Shown piece by piece: positions 36,241 through 49,560 of a stretch of DNA of 64,000 nucleotides. The DNA is from Nemertoderma westbladi (taxonomy: Eukaryota; Xenacoelomorpha; Nemertodermatida; Nemertodermatidae): contig JAUCBJ010006317.1 in the NCBI GenBank assembly GCA_032718475.1, positions 1 to 64,000 of the forward strand, read 5' to 3'. The notes under the pieces were generated by a model. The model made no database searches and was not told the DNA's origin. It saw nothing but the letters and a program-made list of their open reading frames with translations. Position 1 is the first letter of the stretch, and the number at the start of each line of letters is the position of its first letter. The position numbers and the translations under genes are program-made.

Positions 36241-37626
36241 AACTGTAAACAAATAGCTGAGGTAGGTGAGTGGGGCTGGTGTAAACAAATAGCTGAGGTA
36301 GGTGTGTGGGACTGGTGTAAACAAATAGCTGAGGTAGGTGTGTGGGACTGGTGTAAACAAATAGCTGAGGTAGGTGGGTGGGACTGGTGTAAACAAATAG
36401 CTGAGGTAGGTGTGTGGGACTGGTGTAACTGTAAACAAATAGCCGAGGTAGGTGAGTGGGACTGGTGTAAACAAATAGCTGAGGTAGGTGTGTGGGACTG
36501 GTGTAAACAAATAGCTGAGGTAGGTGTGTGGGACTGGTGTAAACAAATAGCTGAGGTAGGTGTGTGGGACTGGTGTAAACAAATAGCTGAGGTAGGTGTG
36601 TGGGACTGGTGTAACTGTAAACAAATAGCCAAGGTAGGTGAGTGGGACTGGTGTAAACAAATAGCTGAGGTAGGTGAGTGGGACTGGTGTAAACAAATAG
36701 CTGAGGTAGGTGAGTGGGACTGGTGTAAACAAATAGCTGAGGTAGATGAGTGGGACTGGGGTAAACAAATAGCTGAGGTAGGTGAGTGGGACTGGTGTAA
36801 ACAAATAGCTGAGTTAGGTGAGTGGGACTGGTGTAAACAAATAGCTGAGGTAGGTGAGTGGGACTGGTGTAAACAAATAGCCGAGGTAGGTGAGTGGGAC
36901 TGGTGTAAACAAATAGCTAAGGTAGGTGAGTGGGACTGGTGTAAACAAATAGCTGAGGTAGGTGAGTTGGACTGGTGTAAACAAATAGCTGAGGTAGGTG
37001 AGTGGGACTGGTGTAAACAAATAGCTAAGGTAGGTGAGTGGGACTGGTGTAAACAAATAGCTGAGGTAGGTGAGTGGGACTGGTGTAAACAAATAGCTGA
37101 GGTAGGTGAGTGGGACTGGTGTAAACAAATAGCTGAGGTAGGTGAGTGGGACTGGTGTAAACAAATAGCTGAGGTAGGTGATTGGGACTGGTGTAAACAA
37201 ATAGCTGAGGTAGGTGAGTGGGACTGGTGTAAACAAATAGCCGAGGTAGGTGAGTGGGACTGGTGTAAACAAATAGCTGAGGTAGATGAGTGGGACTGGT
37301 GTGAACAAATAGCCGAGGTAGGTGAGTGGGACTGGTGTAAACAAATAGCTGAGGTAGGTGAGTGGGACTGGTGTAAACAAATAGCCGAGGTAAGTGAGTG
37401 GGACTGGTGTAAACAAATAGCCGAGGTAGGTGAGTGGGACTGGTGTAAACAAATAGCTGAGGTAGGTGAGTGGGACTGGTGTAAACAAATAGCTGAGGTA
37501 GGTCTGTGGGACTGGTGTAAACAAATAGCTGAGGTAGGTGAGTGGGACTGGTGTAAACAAATAGCTGAGGTAGGTGAGTGGGACTGGTGTAAACAAATAG
37601 CTGAGGTAGGTGAGTGGAACTGGTGT
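36241..37626 (+). repeat. 1,386-bp higher-order repeat, copy B
   Basis: Repeats copy A: 42-bp units at 36241, 36427 and 36613, CCAAGG at 36629, GATGAG at 36745 and GAGTTAGG at 36811. A further copy follows with a longer offset of 1,482 bp (CCAAGG at 38111, GATGAG at 38227, GAGTTAGG at 38293). It follows a block carrying the GTATATGAG variant. Confidence 0.8.
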
Positions 37627-38100
37627 AAACAAATAGCTGAGGTATATGAGTGGGACTGGTGTAAACAAATAGCTGAGGTAGGTGAGTGGGACTGGTGTAA
37701 ACAAATAGCCGAGGTAGGTGAGTGGGACTGGTGTAAACAAATAGCTGAGGTAGGTGTGTGGGACTGGTGTAAACAAATAGCTGAGGTAGGTGAGTGGGAC
37801 TGGTGTAAACAAATAGCTGAGGTAGGTGAGTGGAACTGGTGTAAACAAATAGCTGAGGTAGGTGAGTGGGACTGGTGTAAACAAATAGCTGAGGTAGGTG
37901 AGTGGAACTGGTGTAAACAAATAGCTGAGGTATATGAGTGGGACTGGTGTAAACAAATAGCTGAGGTAGGTGAGTGGGACTGGTGTAAACAAATAGCTGA
38001 GGTAGGTGAGTGGGACTGGTGTAAACAAATAGCTGAGGTAGGTGTGTGGGACTGGTGTAAACAAATAGCTGAGGTAGGTGTGTGGGACTGGTGTAACTGT

Positions 38101-41100
38101 AAACAAATAGCCAAGGTAGGTGAGTGGGACTGGTGTAAACAAATAGCTGAGGTAGGTGAGTGGGACTGGTGTAAACAAATAGCTGAGGTAGGTGAGTGGG
38201 ACTGGTGTAAACAAATAGCTGAGGTAGATGAGTGGGACTGGGGTAAACAAATAGCTGAGGTAGGTGAGTGGGACTGGTGTAAACAAATAGCTGAGTTAGG
38301 TGAGTGGGACTGGTGTAAACAAATAGCTGAGGTAGGTGAGTGGGACTGGTGTAAACAAATAGCCGAGGTAGGTGAGTGGGACTGGTGTAAACAAATAGCT
38401 AAGGTAGGTGAGTGGGACTGGTGTAAACAAATAGCTGAGGTAGGTGAGTTGGACTGGTGTAAACAAATAGCTGAGGTAGGTGAGTGGGACTGGTGTAAAC
38501 AAATAGCTAAGGTAGGTGAGTGGGACTGGTGTAAACAAATAGCTGAGGTAGGTGAGTGGGACTGGTGTAAACAAATAGCTGAGGTAGGTGAGTGGGACTG
38601 GTGTAAACAAATAGCTGAGGTAGGTGAGTGGGACTGGTGTAAACAAATAGCTGAGGTAGGTGATTGGGACTGGTGTAAACAAATAGCTGAGGTAGGTGAG
38701 TGGGACTGGTGTAAACAAATAGCCGAGGTAGGTGAGTGGGACTGGTGTAAACAAATAGCTGAGGTAGATGAGTGGGACTGGTGTGAACAAATAGCCGAGG
38801 TAGGTGAGTGGGACTGGTGTAAACAAATAGCTGAGGTAGGTGAGTGGGACTGGTGTAAACAAATAGCCGAGGTAAGTGAGTGGGACTGGTGTAAACAAAT
38901 AGCCGAGGTAGGTGAGTGGGACTGGTGTAAACAAATAGCTGAGGTAGGTGAGTGGGACTGGTGTAAACAAATAGCTGAGGTAGGTCTGTGGGACTGGTGT
39001 AAACAAATAGCTGAGGTAGGTGAGTGGGACTGGTGTAAACAAATAGCTGAGGTAGGTGAGTGGGACTGGTGTAAACAAATAGCTGAGGTAGGTGAGTGGA
39101 ACTGGTGTAAACAAATAGCTGAGGTATATGAGTGGGACTGGTGTAAACAAATAGCTGAGGTAGGTGAGTGGGACTGGTGTAAACAAATAGCTGAGGTAGG
39201 TGAGTGGGACTGGTGTAAACAAATAGCTGAGGTAGGTGTGTGGGACTGGTTTAAACAAATAGCTGAGGTAGGTGAGTGGGACTGGTGTAAACAAATAGCT
39301 GAGGTAGGTGAGTGGAACTGGTGTAAACAAATAGCTGAGGTAGGTGAGTGGGACTGGTGTAAACAAATAGCTGAGGTAGGTGAGTGGAACTGGTGTAAAC
39401 AAATAGCTGAGGTATATGAGTGGGACTGGTGTAAACAAATAGCTGAGGTAGGTGAGTGGGACTGGTGTAAACAAATAGCTGAGGTAGGTGAGTGGGACTG
39501 GTGTAAACAAATAGCTGAGGTAGGTGTGTGGGACTGGTGTAAACAAATAGCTGAGGTAGGTGAGTGGGACTGGTGTAAACAAATAGCCGAGGTAGGTGAG
39601 TGGGACTGGTGTAAACAAATAGCCGAGGTAGGTGTGTGGGACTGGTGTAAACAAATAGCTGAGGTAGGTGAGTGGGACTGGTGTAAACAAATAGCTGAGG
39701 TAGGTGAGTGGGACTGGTGTAAACAAATAGCTGAGGTAGGTGAGTGGGACTGGTGTAAACAAATAGCTGAGGTAGGTGAGTGGAACTGGTGTAAACAAAT
39801 AGCTGAGGTATATGAGTGGGACTGGTGTAAACAAATAGCTGAGGTAGGTGAGTGGGACTGGTGTAAACAAATAGCTGAGGTAGGTGAGTGGGACTGGTGT
39901 AAACAAATAGCTGAGGTAGGTGTGTGGGACTGGTGTAAACAAATAGCTGAGGTAGGTGAGTGGGACTGGTGTAAACAAATAGCCGAGGTAGGTGAGTGGG
40001 ACTGGTGTAAACAAATAGCCGAGGTAGGTGAGTGGGACTGGTGTAAACAAATAGCTGAGGTAGGTGAGTGGGACTGGTGTAAACAAATAGCTGAGGTAGG
40101 TGAGTGGGACTGGTGTAAACAAATAGCTGAGGTAGGTGAGTGGGACTGGTGTAAACAAATAGCTGAGGTAGGTGAGTGGGACTGGTGTAAACAAATAGCT
40201 GAGGTAGGTGAGTGGGACTGGTGTAAACAAATAGCTGAGGTAGGTGAGTGGGACTGGTGTAAACAAATAGCCGAGGTAGGTGTGTGGGACTGGTGTAAAC
40301 AAATAGCTGAGGTAGGTGAGTGGGACTGGTGTAAACAAATAGCTGAGGTAGGTGAGTGGGACTGGTGTAAACAAATAGCTGAGGTAGGTGAGTGGGACTG
40401 GTGTAAACAAATAGCTGAGGTAGGTGAGTGGGACTGGTGTAAACAAATAGCTGAGGTAGGTGAGTGGGACTGGTGTAAACAAATAGCTGAGGTAGGTGAG
40501 TGGGACTGGTGTAAACAAATAGCTGAGGTAGGTCTGTGGGACTGGTGTAAACAAATAGCTGAGGTAGGTGAGTGGGACTGGTGTAAACAAATAGCTGAGG
40601 TAGGTGAGTGGGACTGGTGTAAACAAATAGCTGAGGTAGGTGAGTGGAACTGGTGTAAACAAATAGCTGAGGTATATGAGTGGGACTGGTGTAAACAAAT
40701 AGCTGAGGTAGGTGAGTGGGACTGGTGTAAACAAATAGCTGAGGTAGGTGAGTGGGACTGGTGTAAACAAATAGCTGAGGTAGGTGTGTGGGACTGGTGT
40801 AAACAAATAGCTGAGGTAGGTGAGTGGGACTGGTGTAAACAAATAGCCGAGGTAGGTGAGTGGGACTGGTGTAAACAAATAGCCGAGGTAGGTGAGTGGG
40901 ACTGGTGTAAACAAATAGCTGAGGTAGGTGAGTGGGACTGGTGTAAACAAATAGCTGAGGTAGGTGAGTGGGACTGGTGTAAACAAATAGCTGAGGTAGG
41001 TGAGTGGGACTGGTGTAAACAAATAGCTGAGGTAGGTGAGTGGGACTGGTGTAAACAAATAGCTGAGGTAGGTGAGTGGGACTGGTGTAAACAAATAGCC

Positions 41101-42006
41101 GAGGTAGGTGAGTGGGACTGTTGTAAACAAATAGCTGAGGTAGGTGAGTGGGACTGGTGTAAACAAATAGCTGAGGTAGGTGAGTGGGACTGGTGTAAAC
41201 AAATAGCTGAGGTAGGTGAGTGGGACTGGTGTAAACAAATAGCCGAGGTAGGTGAGTGGGACTGTTGTAAACAAATAGCTGAGGTAGGTGAGTGGGACTG
41301 GTGTAAACAAATAGCTGAGGTAGGGGAGTGGGACTGGTGTAAACAAATAGCCGAGGTAGGTGAGTGGGACTGGTGTAAACAAATAGATGAGGTAGGTGAG
41401 TGGGACTGGTGTAAACAAATAGCTGAGGTAGGTGAGTGGGACTGGTGTAAACAAATAGCCGAGGTAGGTGTGTGGGACTGGTGTAAACAAATAGCCGAGG
41501 TAGGTGAGTGGGACTGGTGTAAACAAATAGCCGAGGTAGGTGAGTGGGACTGGTGTAAACAAATAGCTGAGGTAGGTGAGTGGGACTGGTGTAAACAAAT
41601 AGCCGAGGTAGGTGTGTGGGACTGGTGTAAACAAATAGCCGAGGTAGGTGAGTGGGACTGGTGTAAACAAATAGCCGAGGTAGGTGTGTAGGACTGGTGT
41701 AAACAAATAGCTGAGGTAGGTGAGTGGGACTGGTGTAAACAAATAGCTGAGGTAGGTGAGTGGGACTGGTGTAAACAAATAGCCGAGGTAGGTGTGTGGG
41801 ACTGGTGTAAACAAATAGCTGAGGTAGGTGAGTGGGACTGGTGTAAACAAATAGCTGAGGTTGGTGAGTGGGACTGGTGTAAACAAATAGCTGAGGTAGG
41901 TGTGTGGGACTGGTGTAAACAAATAGCTGAGGTAGGTGAGTGGGACTGGTGTAAACAAATAGCCGAGGTAGGTGAGTGGGACTGGTGTAAACAAATAGCC
42001 GTGGTA
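38101..42006 (+). repeat. Array domain of 36-bp units with GTATATGAG variants
   Basis: The third copy of the 1.4-kb repeat, followed by blocks in which GAACTGG is followed one unit later by GTATATGAG (about 39124, 39412, 39808 and 40672). A GTGTAGGAC unit at about 41686 puts a TAG stop in the plus frame. No 27-, 42- or 45-bp units are seen after 38100 until 42007. Confidence 0.82.
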
Positions 42007-42997
42007 CAGTTAGTAGGTGAGTGGGAGTGGTGTAAACAAATAGTTGAGGTAGGTGAGTGGGAGTGGTGTAAACAAATAGCTGAGGTAGGTGAGTGGGAGT
42101 GGTGTAAACAAATAGCCGAGGTAGGTGTGTGGGACTGGTGTAAACAAATAGCTGAGGTAGGTGATTGGGACTGGTGTAAACAAATAGCTGAGGTAGGTGA
42201 GTGGGACTGGTGTAAACAAATAGCTGAGGTAGGTGAGTGGGACTGGTGTAAACAAATAGCTGAGGTAGGTGAGTGGGACTGGTGTAAACAAATAGCTGAG
42301 GTAGGTGAGTGGGACTGGTGTAAACAAATAGCCGAGGTAGGTGTGTGGGACTGGTGTAGACAATTAGCCGAGGTAGGTGAGTGGGACTGGTGTAAACAAA
42401 TAGCTGAGGTAGGTGAGTGGGACTGGTGTAAACAAATAGCTGAGGTAGGTGAGTGGGACTGGTGTAAACAAATAGCCGAGGTAGGTGAGTGGGACTGGTG
42501 TAAACAAATAGCTGAGGTAGGTGAGTGGGACTGGTGTAAACAAATAGCTGAGGTAGGTGAGTGGGACTGGTGTAAACAAATAGCCGAGGTAGGTGAGTGG
42601 GACTGGTGTAAACAAATAGCCGAGGTACAGTTAGTAGGTGAGTGGGAGTGGTGTAAACAAATAGTTGAGGTAGGTGAGTGGGAGTGGTGTAAACAAATAG
42701 CTGAGGTAGGTGAGTGGGAGTGGTGTAAACAAATAGCCGAGGTAGGTGTGTGGGACTGGTGTAAACAAATAGCTGAGGTAGGTGATTGGGACTGGTGTAA
42801 ACAAATAGCTGAGGTAGGTGAGTGGGACTGGTGTAAACAAATAGCTGAGGTAGGTGAGTGGGACTGGTGTAAACAAATAGCCGAGGTAGGTGAGTGGGAC
42901 TGGTGTAAACAAATAGCCGAGGTACAGTTAGTAGGTGAGTGGGAGTGGTGTAAACAAATAGCCGAGGTAGGTGTGTGGGACTGGTGTAGACAATTAG
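42007..42997 (+). repeat. 984-bp higher-order module, copy 1
   Basis: The module starts with the insertion CAGTTAGTA, then GAGTGG units with a TAGTTGAGG variant, a GTGATTGGG variant, a first GTAGACAATTAG unit (CAATTAG at 42361, 354 bp in), a second CAGTTAGTA, a third, and a second CAATTAG at 42991. The distance from first CAGTTAGTA to second CAATTAG is 984 bp. The double variant AGACAATTAG is diagnostic, and it places a TAA in one minus frame. Similarity continues on both sides of these limits. Confidence 0.9.
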
Positions 42998-45921
42998 CCG
43001 AGGTAGGTGAGTGGGACTGGTGTAAACAAATAGCTGAGGTAGGTGATTGGGACTGGTGTAAACAAATAGCTGAGGTAGGTGAGTGAGACTGGTGTAAACA
43101 AATAGCCGAGGTAGGTGTGTGGGATTGGTGTAAACAAATAGCCGAGGTAGGTGAGTGGGACTGGTGTAAACAAATAGCTGAGGTAGGTGAGTGGGACTGG
43201 TGTAAACAAATAGCTGATGTAGGTGAGTGGGACTGGTGTAAACAAATAGCTGAGGTAGGTGAGTGGGACTGGTGTAAACAAATAGCCGAGGTAGGTGAGT
43301 GGGACTGGTGTAAACAAATAGCTGAGGTAGGTGAGTGGGACTGGTGTAAACAAATAGCTGAGGTAGGTCTGTGGGACTGGTGTAAACAAATAGCTGAGGT
43401 AGGTGAGTGGGACTGGTGTAAACAAATAGCTGAGGTAGGTGAGTGGGACTGGTGTAAACAAATAGCTGAGGTAGGTGAGTGGAACTGGTGTAAACAAATA
43501 GCTGAGGTATATGAGTGGGACTGGTGTAAACAAATAGCTGAGGTAGGTGAGTGGGACTGGTGTAAACAAATAGCTGAGGTAGGTGAGTGGGACTGGTGTA
43601 AACAAATAGCTGAGGTAGGTGTGTGGGACTGGTGTAAACAAATAGCTGAGGTAGGTGAGTGGGACTGGTGTAAACAAATAGCTGAGGTAGGTGAGTGGAA
43701 CTGGTGTAAACAAATAGCTGAGGTAGGTGAGTGGGACTGGTGTAAACAAATAGCTGAGGTAGGTGAGTGGGACTGGTGTAAACAAATAGCTGAGGTAGGT
43801 GAGTGGAACTGGTGTAAACAAATAGCTGAGGTATATGAGTGGGACTGGTGTAAACAAATAGCTGAGGTAGGTGAGTGGGACTGGTGTAAACAAATAGCTG
43901 AGGTAGGTGAGTGGGACTGGTGTAAACAAATAGCTGAGGTAGGTGTGTGGGACTGGTGTAAACAAATAGCTGAGGTAGGTGAGTGGGACTGGTGTAAACA
44001 AATAGCCGAGGTAGGTGAGTGGGACTGGTGTAAACAAATAGCCGAGGTAGGTGAGTGGGACTGGTGTAAACAAATAGCTGAGGTAGGTGAGTGGGACTGG
44101 TGTAAACAAATAGCTGAGGTAGGTGAGTGGGACTGGTGTAAACAAATAGCTGAGGTAGGTGAGTGGGACTGGTGTAAACAAATAGCTGAGGTAGGTGAGT
44201 GGGACTGGTGTAAACAAATAGCTGAGGTAGGTGAGTGGGACTGGTGTAAACAAATAGCTGAGGTAGGTGAGTGGGACTGGTGTAAACAAATAGCCGAGGT
44301 AGGTGTGTGGGACTGGTGTAAACAAATAGCTGAGGTAGGTGAGTGGGACTGGTGTAAACAAATAGCTGAGGTAGGTGAGTGGGACTGGTGTAAACAAATA
44401 GCTGAGGTAGGTGAGTGGGACTGGTGTAAACAAATAGCTGAGGTAGGTGAGTGGGACTGGTGTAAACAAATAGCTGAGGTAGGTGAGTGGGACTGGTGTA
44501 AACAAATAGCTGAGGTAGGTGAGTGGGACTGGTGTAAACAAATAGCTGAGGTAGGTCTGTGGGACTGGTGTAAACAAATAGCTGAGGTAGGTGAGTGGGA
44601 CTGGTGTAAACAAATAGCTGAGGTAGGTGAGTGGGACTGGTGTAAACAAATAGCTGAGGTAGGTGAGTGGAACTGGTGTAAACAAATAGCTGAGGTATAT
44701 GAGTGGGACTGGTGTAAACAAATAGCTGAGGTAGGTGAGTGGGACTGGTGTAAACAAATAGCTGAGGTAGGTGAGTGGGACTGGTGTAAACAAATAGCTG
44801 AGGTAGGTGTGTGGGACTGGTGTAAACAAATAGCTGAGGTAGGTGAGTGGGACTGGTGTAAACAAATAGCCGAGGTAGGTGAGTGGGACTGGTGTAAACA
44901 AATAGCCGAGGTAGGTGAGTGGGACTGGTGTAAACAAATAGCTGAGGTAGGTGAGTGGGACTGGTGTAAACAAATAGCTGAGGTAGGTGAGTGGGACTGG
45001 TGTAAACAAATAGCTGAGGTAGGTGAGTGGGACTGGTGTAAACAAATAGCTGAGGTAGGTGAGTGGGACTGGTGTAAACAAATAGCTGAGGTAGGTGAGT
45101 GGGACTGGTGTAAACAAATAGCCGAGGTAGGTGAGTGGGACTGTTGTAAACAAATAGCTGAGGTAGGTGAGTGGGACTGGTGTAAACAAATAGCTGAGGT
45201 AGGTGAGTGGGACTGGTGTAAACAAATAGCTGAGGTAGGTGAGTGGGACTGGTGTAAACAAATAGCCGAGGTAGGTGAGTGGGACTGGTGTAAACAAATA
45301 GATGAGGTAGGTGAGTGGGACTGGTGTAAACAAATAGCTGAGGTAGGTGAGTGGGACTGGTGTAAACAAATAGCCGAGGTAGGTGTGTGGGACTGGTGTA
45401 AACAAATAGCCGAGGTAGGTGAGTGGGACTGGTGTAAACAAATAGCCGAGGTAGGTGAGTGGGACTGGTGTAAACAAATAGCTGAGGTAGGTGAGTGGGA
45501 CTGGTGTAAACAAATAGCCGAGGTAGGTGTGTGGGACTGGTGTAAACAAATAGCCGAGGTAGGTGAGTGGGACTGGTGTAAACAAATAGCCGAGGTAGGT
45601 GTGTAGGACTGGTGTAAACAAATAGCTGAGGTAGGTGAGTGGGACTGGTGTAAACAAATAGCTGAGGTAGGTGAGTGGGACTGGTGTAAACAAATAGCCG
45701 AGGTAGGTGTGTGGGACTGGTGTAAACAAATAGCTGAGGTAGGTGAGTGGGACTGGTGTAAACAAATAGCTGAGGTTGGTGAGTGGGACTGGTGTAAACA
45801 AATAGCTGAGGTAGGTGTGTGGGACTGGTGTAAACAAATAGCTGAGGTAGGTGAGTGGGACTGGTGTAAACAAATAGCCGAGGTAGGTGAGTGGGACTGG
45901 TGTAAACAAATAGCCGAGGTA

Positions 45922-46876
45922 CAGTTAGTAGGTGAGTGGGAGTGGTGTAAACAAATAGTTGAGGTAGGTGAGTGGGAGTGGTGTAAACAAATAGCTGAGG
46001 TAGGTGAGTGGGAGTGGTGTAAACAAATAGCCGAGGTAGGTGATTGGGACTGGTGTAAACAAATAGCTGAGGTAGGTGAGTGGGACTGGTGTAAACAAAT
46101 AGCTGAGGTAGGTGAGTGGGACTGGTGTAAACAAATAGCTGAGGTAGGTGAGTGGGACTGGTGTAAACAAATAGCTGAGGTAGGTGAGTGGGACTGGTGT
46201 AAACAAATAGCCGAGGTAGGTGTGTGGGACTGGTGTAGACAATTAGCCGAGGTAGGTGAGTGGGACTGGTGTAAACAAATAGCTGAGGTAGGTGAGTGGG
46301 ACTGGTGTAAACAAATAGCTGAGGTAGGTGAGTGGGACTGGTGTAAACAAATAGCCGAGGTAGGTGAGTGGGACTGGTGTAAACAAATAGCTGAGGTAGG
46401 TGAGTGGGACTGGTGTAAACAAATAGCTGAGGTAGGTGAGTGGGACTGGTGTAAACAAATAGCCGAGGTAGGTGAGTGGGACTGGTGTAAACAAATAGCC
46501 GAGGTACAGTTAGTAGGTGAGTGGGAGTGGTGTAAACAAATAGTTGAGGTAGGTGAGTGGGAGTGGTGTAAACAAATAGCTGAGGTAGGTGAGTGGGAGT
46601 GGTGTAAACAAATAGCCGAGGTAGGTGTGTGGGACTGGTGTAAACAAATAGCTGAGGTAGGTGATTGGGACTGGTGTAAACAAATAGCTGAGGTAGGTGA
46701 GTGGGACTGGTGTAAACAAATAGCTGAGGTAGGTGAGTGGGACTGGTGTAAACAAATAGCCGAGGTAGGTGAGTGGGACTGGTGTAAACAAATAGCCGAG
46801 GTACAGTTAGTAGGTGAGTGGGAGTGGTGTAAACAAATAGCCGAGGTAGGTGTGTGGGACTGGTGTAGACAATTAG
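45922..46876 (+). repeat. 984-bp module, copy 2 (one unit shorter)
   Basis: Same marker order; the CAATTAG words are at 46240 and 46870. The span is 948 bp, exactly 36 bp less than copy 1. The missing unit is the GTGTGTGG unit before the first GATTGGG. Confidence 0.9.
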
Positions 46877-49296
46877 CCGAGGTAGGTGAGTGGGACTGGT
46901 GTAAACAAATAGCTGAGGTAGGTGATTGGGACTGGTGTAAACAAATAGCTGAGGTAGGTGAGTGGGACTGGTGTAAACAAATAGCCGAGGTAGGTGTGTG
47001 GGATTGGTGTAAACAAATAGCCGAGGAAGGTGAGTGGGACTGGTGTAAACAAATAGCTGAGGTAGGTGAGTGGGACTGGTGTAAACAAATAGCTGAGGTA
47101 GGTGAGTGGGACTGGTGTAAACAAATAGCTGAGGTAGGTGAGTGGGACTGGTGTAAACAAATAGCCGAGGTAGGTGAGTGGGACTGGTGTAAACAAATAG
47201 CTGAGGTAGGTGAGTGGGACTGGTGTAAACAAATAGCTGAGGTAGGTCTGTGGGACTGGTGTAAACAAATAGCTGAGGTAGGTGAGTGGGACTGGTGTAA
47301 ACAAATAGCTGAGGTAGGTGAGTGGGACTGGTGTAAACAAATAGCTGAGGTAGGTGAGTGGAACTGGTGTAAACAAATAGCTGAGGTATATGAGTGGGAC
47401 TGGTGTAAACAAATAGCTGAGGTAGGTGAGTGGGACTGGTGTAAACAAATAGCTGAGGTAGGTGAGTGGGACTGGTGTAAACAAATAGCTGAGGTAGGTG
47501 TGTGGGACTGGTGTAAACAAATAGCTGAGGTAGGTGAGTGGGACTGGTGTAAACAAATAGCCGAGGTAGGTGAGTGGGACTGGTGTAAACAAATAGCCGA
47601 GGTAGGTGAGTGGGACTGGTGTAAACAAATAGCTGAGGTAGGTGAGTGGGACTGGTGTAAACAAATAGCTGAGGTAGGTGAGTGGGACTGGTGTAAACAA
47701 ATAGCTGAGGTAGGTGAGTGGGACTGGTGTAAACAAATAGCTGAGGTAGGTGAGTGGGACTGGTGTAAACAAATAGCTGAGGTAGGTGAGTGGGACTGGT
47801 GTAAACAAATAGCTGAGGTAGGTGAGTGGGACTGGTGTAAACAAATAGCTGAGGTAGGTGTGTGGGACTGGTGTAAACAAATAGCCGAGGTAGGTGAGTG
47901 GGACTGTTGTAAACAAATAGCTGAGGTAGGTGTGTGGGACTGGTGTAAACAAATAGCCGAGGTAGGTGAGTGGGACTGGTGTAAACAAATAGCTGAGGTA
48001 GGTGAGTGGGACTGGTGTAAACAAATAGCTGAGGTAGGTGTGTGGGACTGGTGTAAACAAATAGCCGAGGTAGGTGAGTGGGACTGGTGTAAACAAATAG
48101 CTGAGGTAGGTGTGTGGGACTGGTGTAAACAAATAGCCGAGGTAGGTGAGTGGGACTGGTGTAAACAAATAGCTGAGGTAGGTGTGTGGGACTGGTGTAA
48201 ACAAATAGCCGAGGTAGGTGAGTGGGACTGTTGTAAACAAATAGCTGAGGTAGGTGAGTGGGTTTGGTGTAAACAAATAGCTGAGGTAGGTGAGTGGGAC
48301 TGGTGTAAACAAATAGCTGAGGTAGGTGAGTGGGACTGGTGTAAACAAATAGCCGAGGTAGGTGAGTGGGACTGTTGTAAACAAATAGCTGAGGTAGGTG
48401 AGTGGGACTGGTGTAAACAAATAGCTGAGGTAGGGGAGTGGGACTGGTGTAAACAAATAGCCGAGGTAGGTGAGTGGGACTGGTGTAAACAAATAGATGA
48501 GGTAGGTGAGTGGGACTGGTGTAAACAAATAGCTGAGGTAGGTGAGTGGGACTGGTGTAAACAAATAGCTGAGGTAGGTGTGTGGGACTGGTGTAAACAA
48601 ATAGCTGAGGTAGGTGAGTGGGACTGGTGTAAACAAATAGCTGAGGTAGGGGAGTGGGACTGGTGTAAACAAATAGCCGAGGTAGGTGAGTGGGACTGGT
48701 GTAAACAAATAGCCGAGGTAGGTGAGTGGGACTGGTGTAAACAAATAGCTGAGGTAGGTGAGTGGGACTGGTGTAAACAAATAGCTGAGGTAGGTGAGTG
48801 GGACTGGTGTAAACAAATAGCCGAGGTAGGTGTGTGGGACTGGTGTAAACAAATAGCCGAGGTAGGTGAGTGGGACTGGTGTAAACAAATAGCCGAGGTA
48901 GGTGAGTGGGACTGGTGTAAACAAATAGCTGAGGTAGGTGAGTGGGACTGGTGTAAACAAATAGCCGAGGTAGGTGTGTGGGACTGGTGTAAACAAATAG
49001 CCGAGGTAGGTGAGTGGGACTGGTGTAAACAAATAGCCGAGGTAGGTGTGTAGGACTGGTGTAAACAAATAGCTGAGGTAGGTGAGTGGGACTGGTGTAA
49101 ACAAATAGCTGAGGTAGGTGAGTGGGACTGGTGTAAACAAATAGCCGAGGTAGGTGTGTGGGACTGGTGTAAACAAATAGCTGAGGTAGGTGAGTGGGAC
49201 TGGTGTAAACAAATAGCTGAGGTAGGTGAGTGGGACTGGTGTAAACAAATAGCCGAGGTAGGTGAGTGGGACTGGTGTAAACAAATAGCCGAGGTA

Positions 49297-49560
49297 CAGT
49301 TAGTAGGTGAGTGGGAGTGGTGTAAACAAATAGTTGAGGTAGGTGAGTGGGAGTGGTGTAAACAAATAGCTGAGGTAGGTGAGTGGGAGTGGTGTAAACA
49401 AATAGTTGAGGTAGGTGAGTGGGAGTGGTGTAAACAAATAGCTGAGGTAGGTGAGTGGGAGTGGTGTAAACAAATAGCCGAGGTAGGTGTGTGGGACTGG
49501 TGTAAACAAATAGCTGAGGTAGGTGATTGGGACTGGTGTAAACAAATAGCTGAGGTAGGT
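49297..49560 (+). repeat. 984-bp module, partial copy
   Basis: Begins like the other copies with CAGTTAGTA, GAGTGG units and TAGTTGAGG. That GAGTGG/TAGTTGAGG pair is duplicated (about 49333 and 49405), and after the GATTGGG unit the sequence returns to plain units without reaching an AGACAATTAG unit. Confidence 0.75.

Larger units (their letters stand above)
28681..38100 (+). repeat. Array domain containing 42-bp units
   Basis: Units with AACTGT inserted before TAAACAAATAG occur only here, about 28 of them by eye (from about 28681 to 38095). They are often followed by 45-bp units in the first 600 bp. The 6-bp insertion keeps the frame (the WCNCKQ reading) and leaves the GTAAACA word intact. 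Confidence 0.88.
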
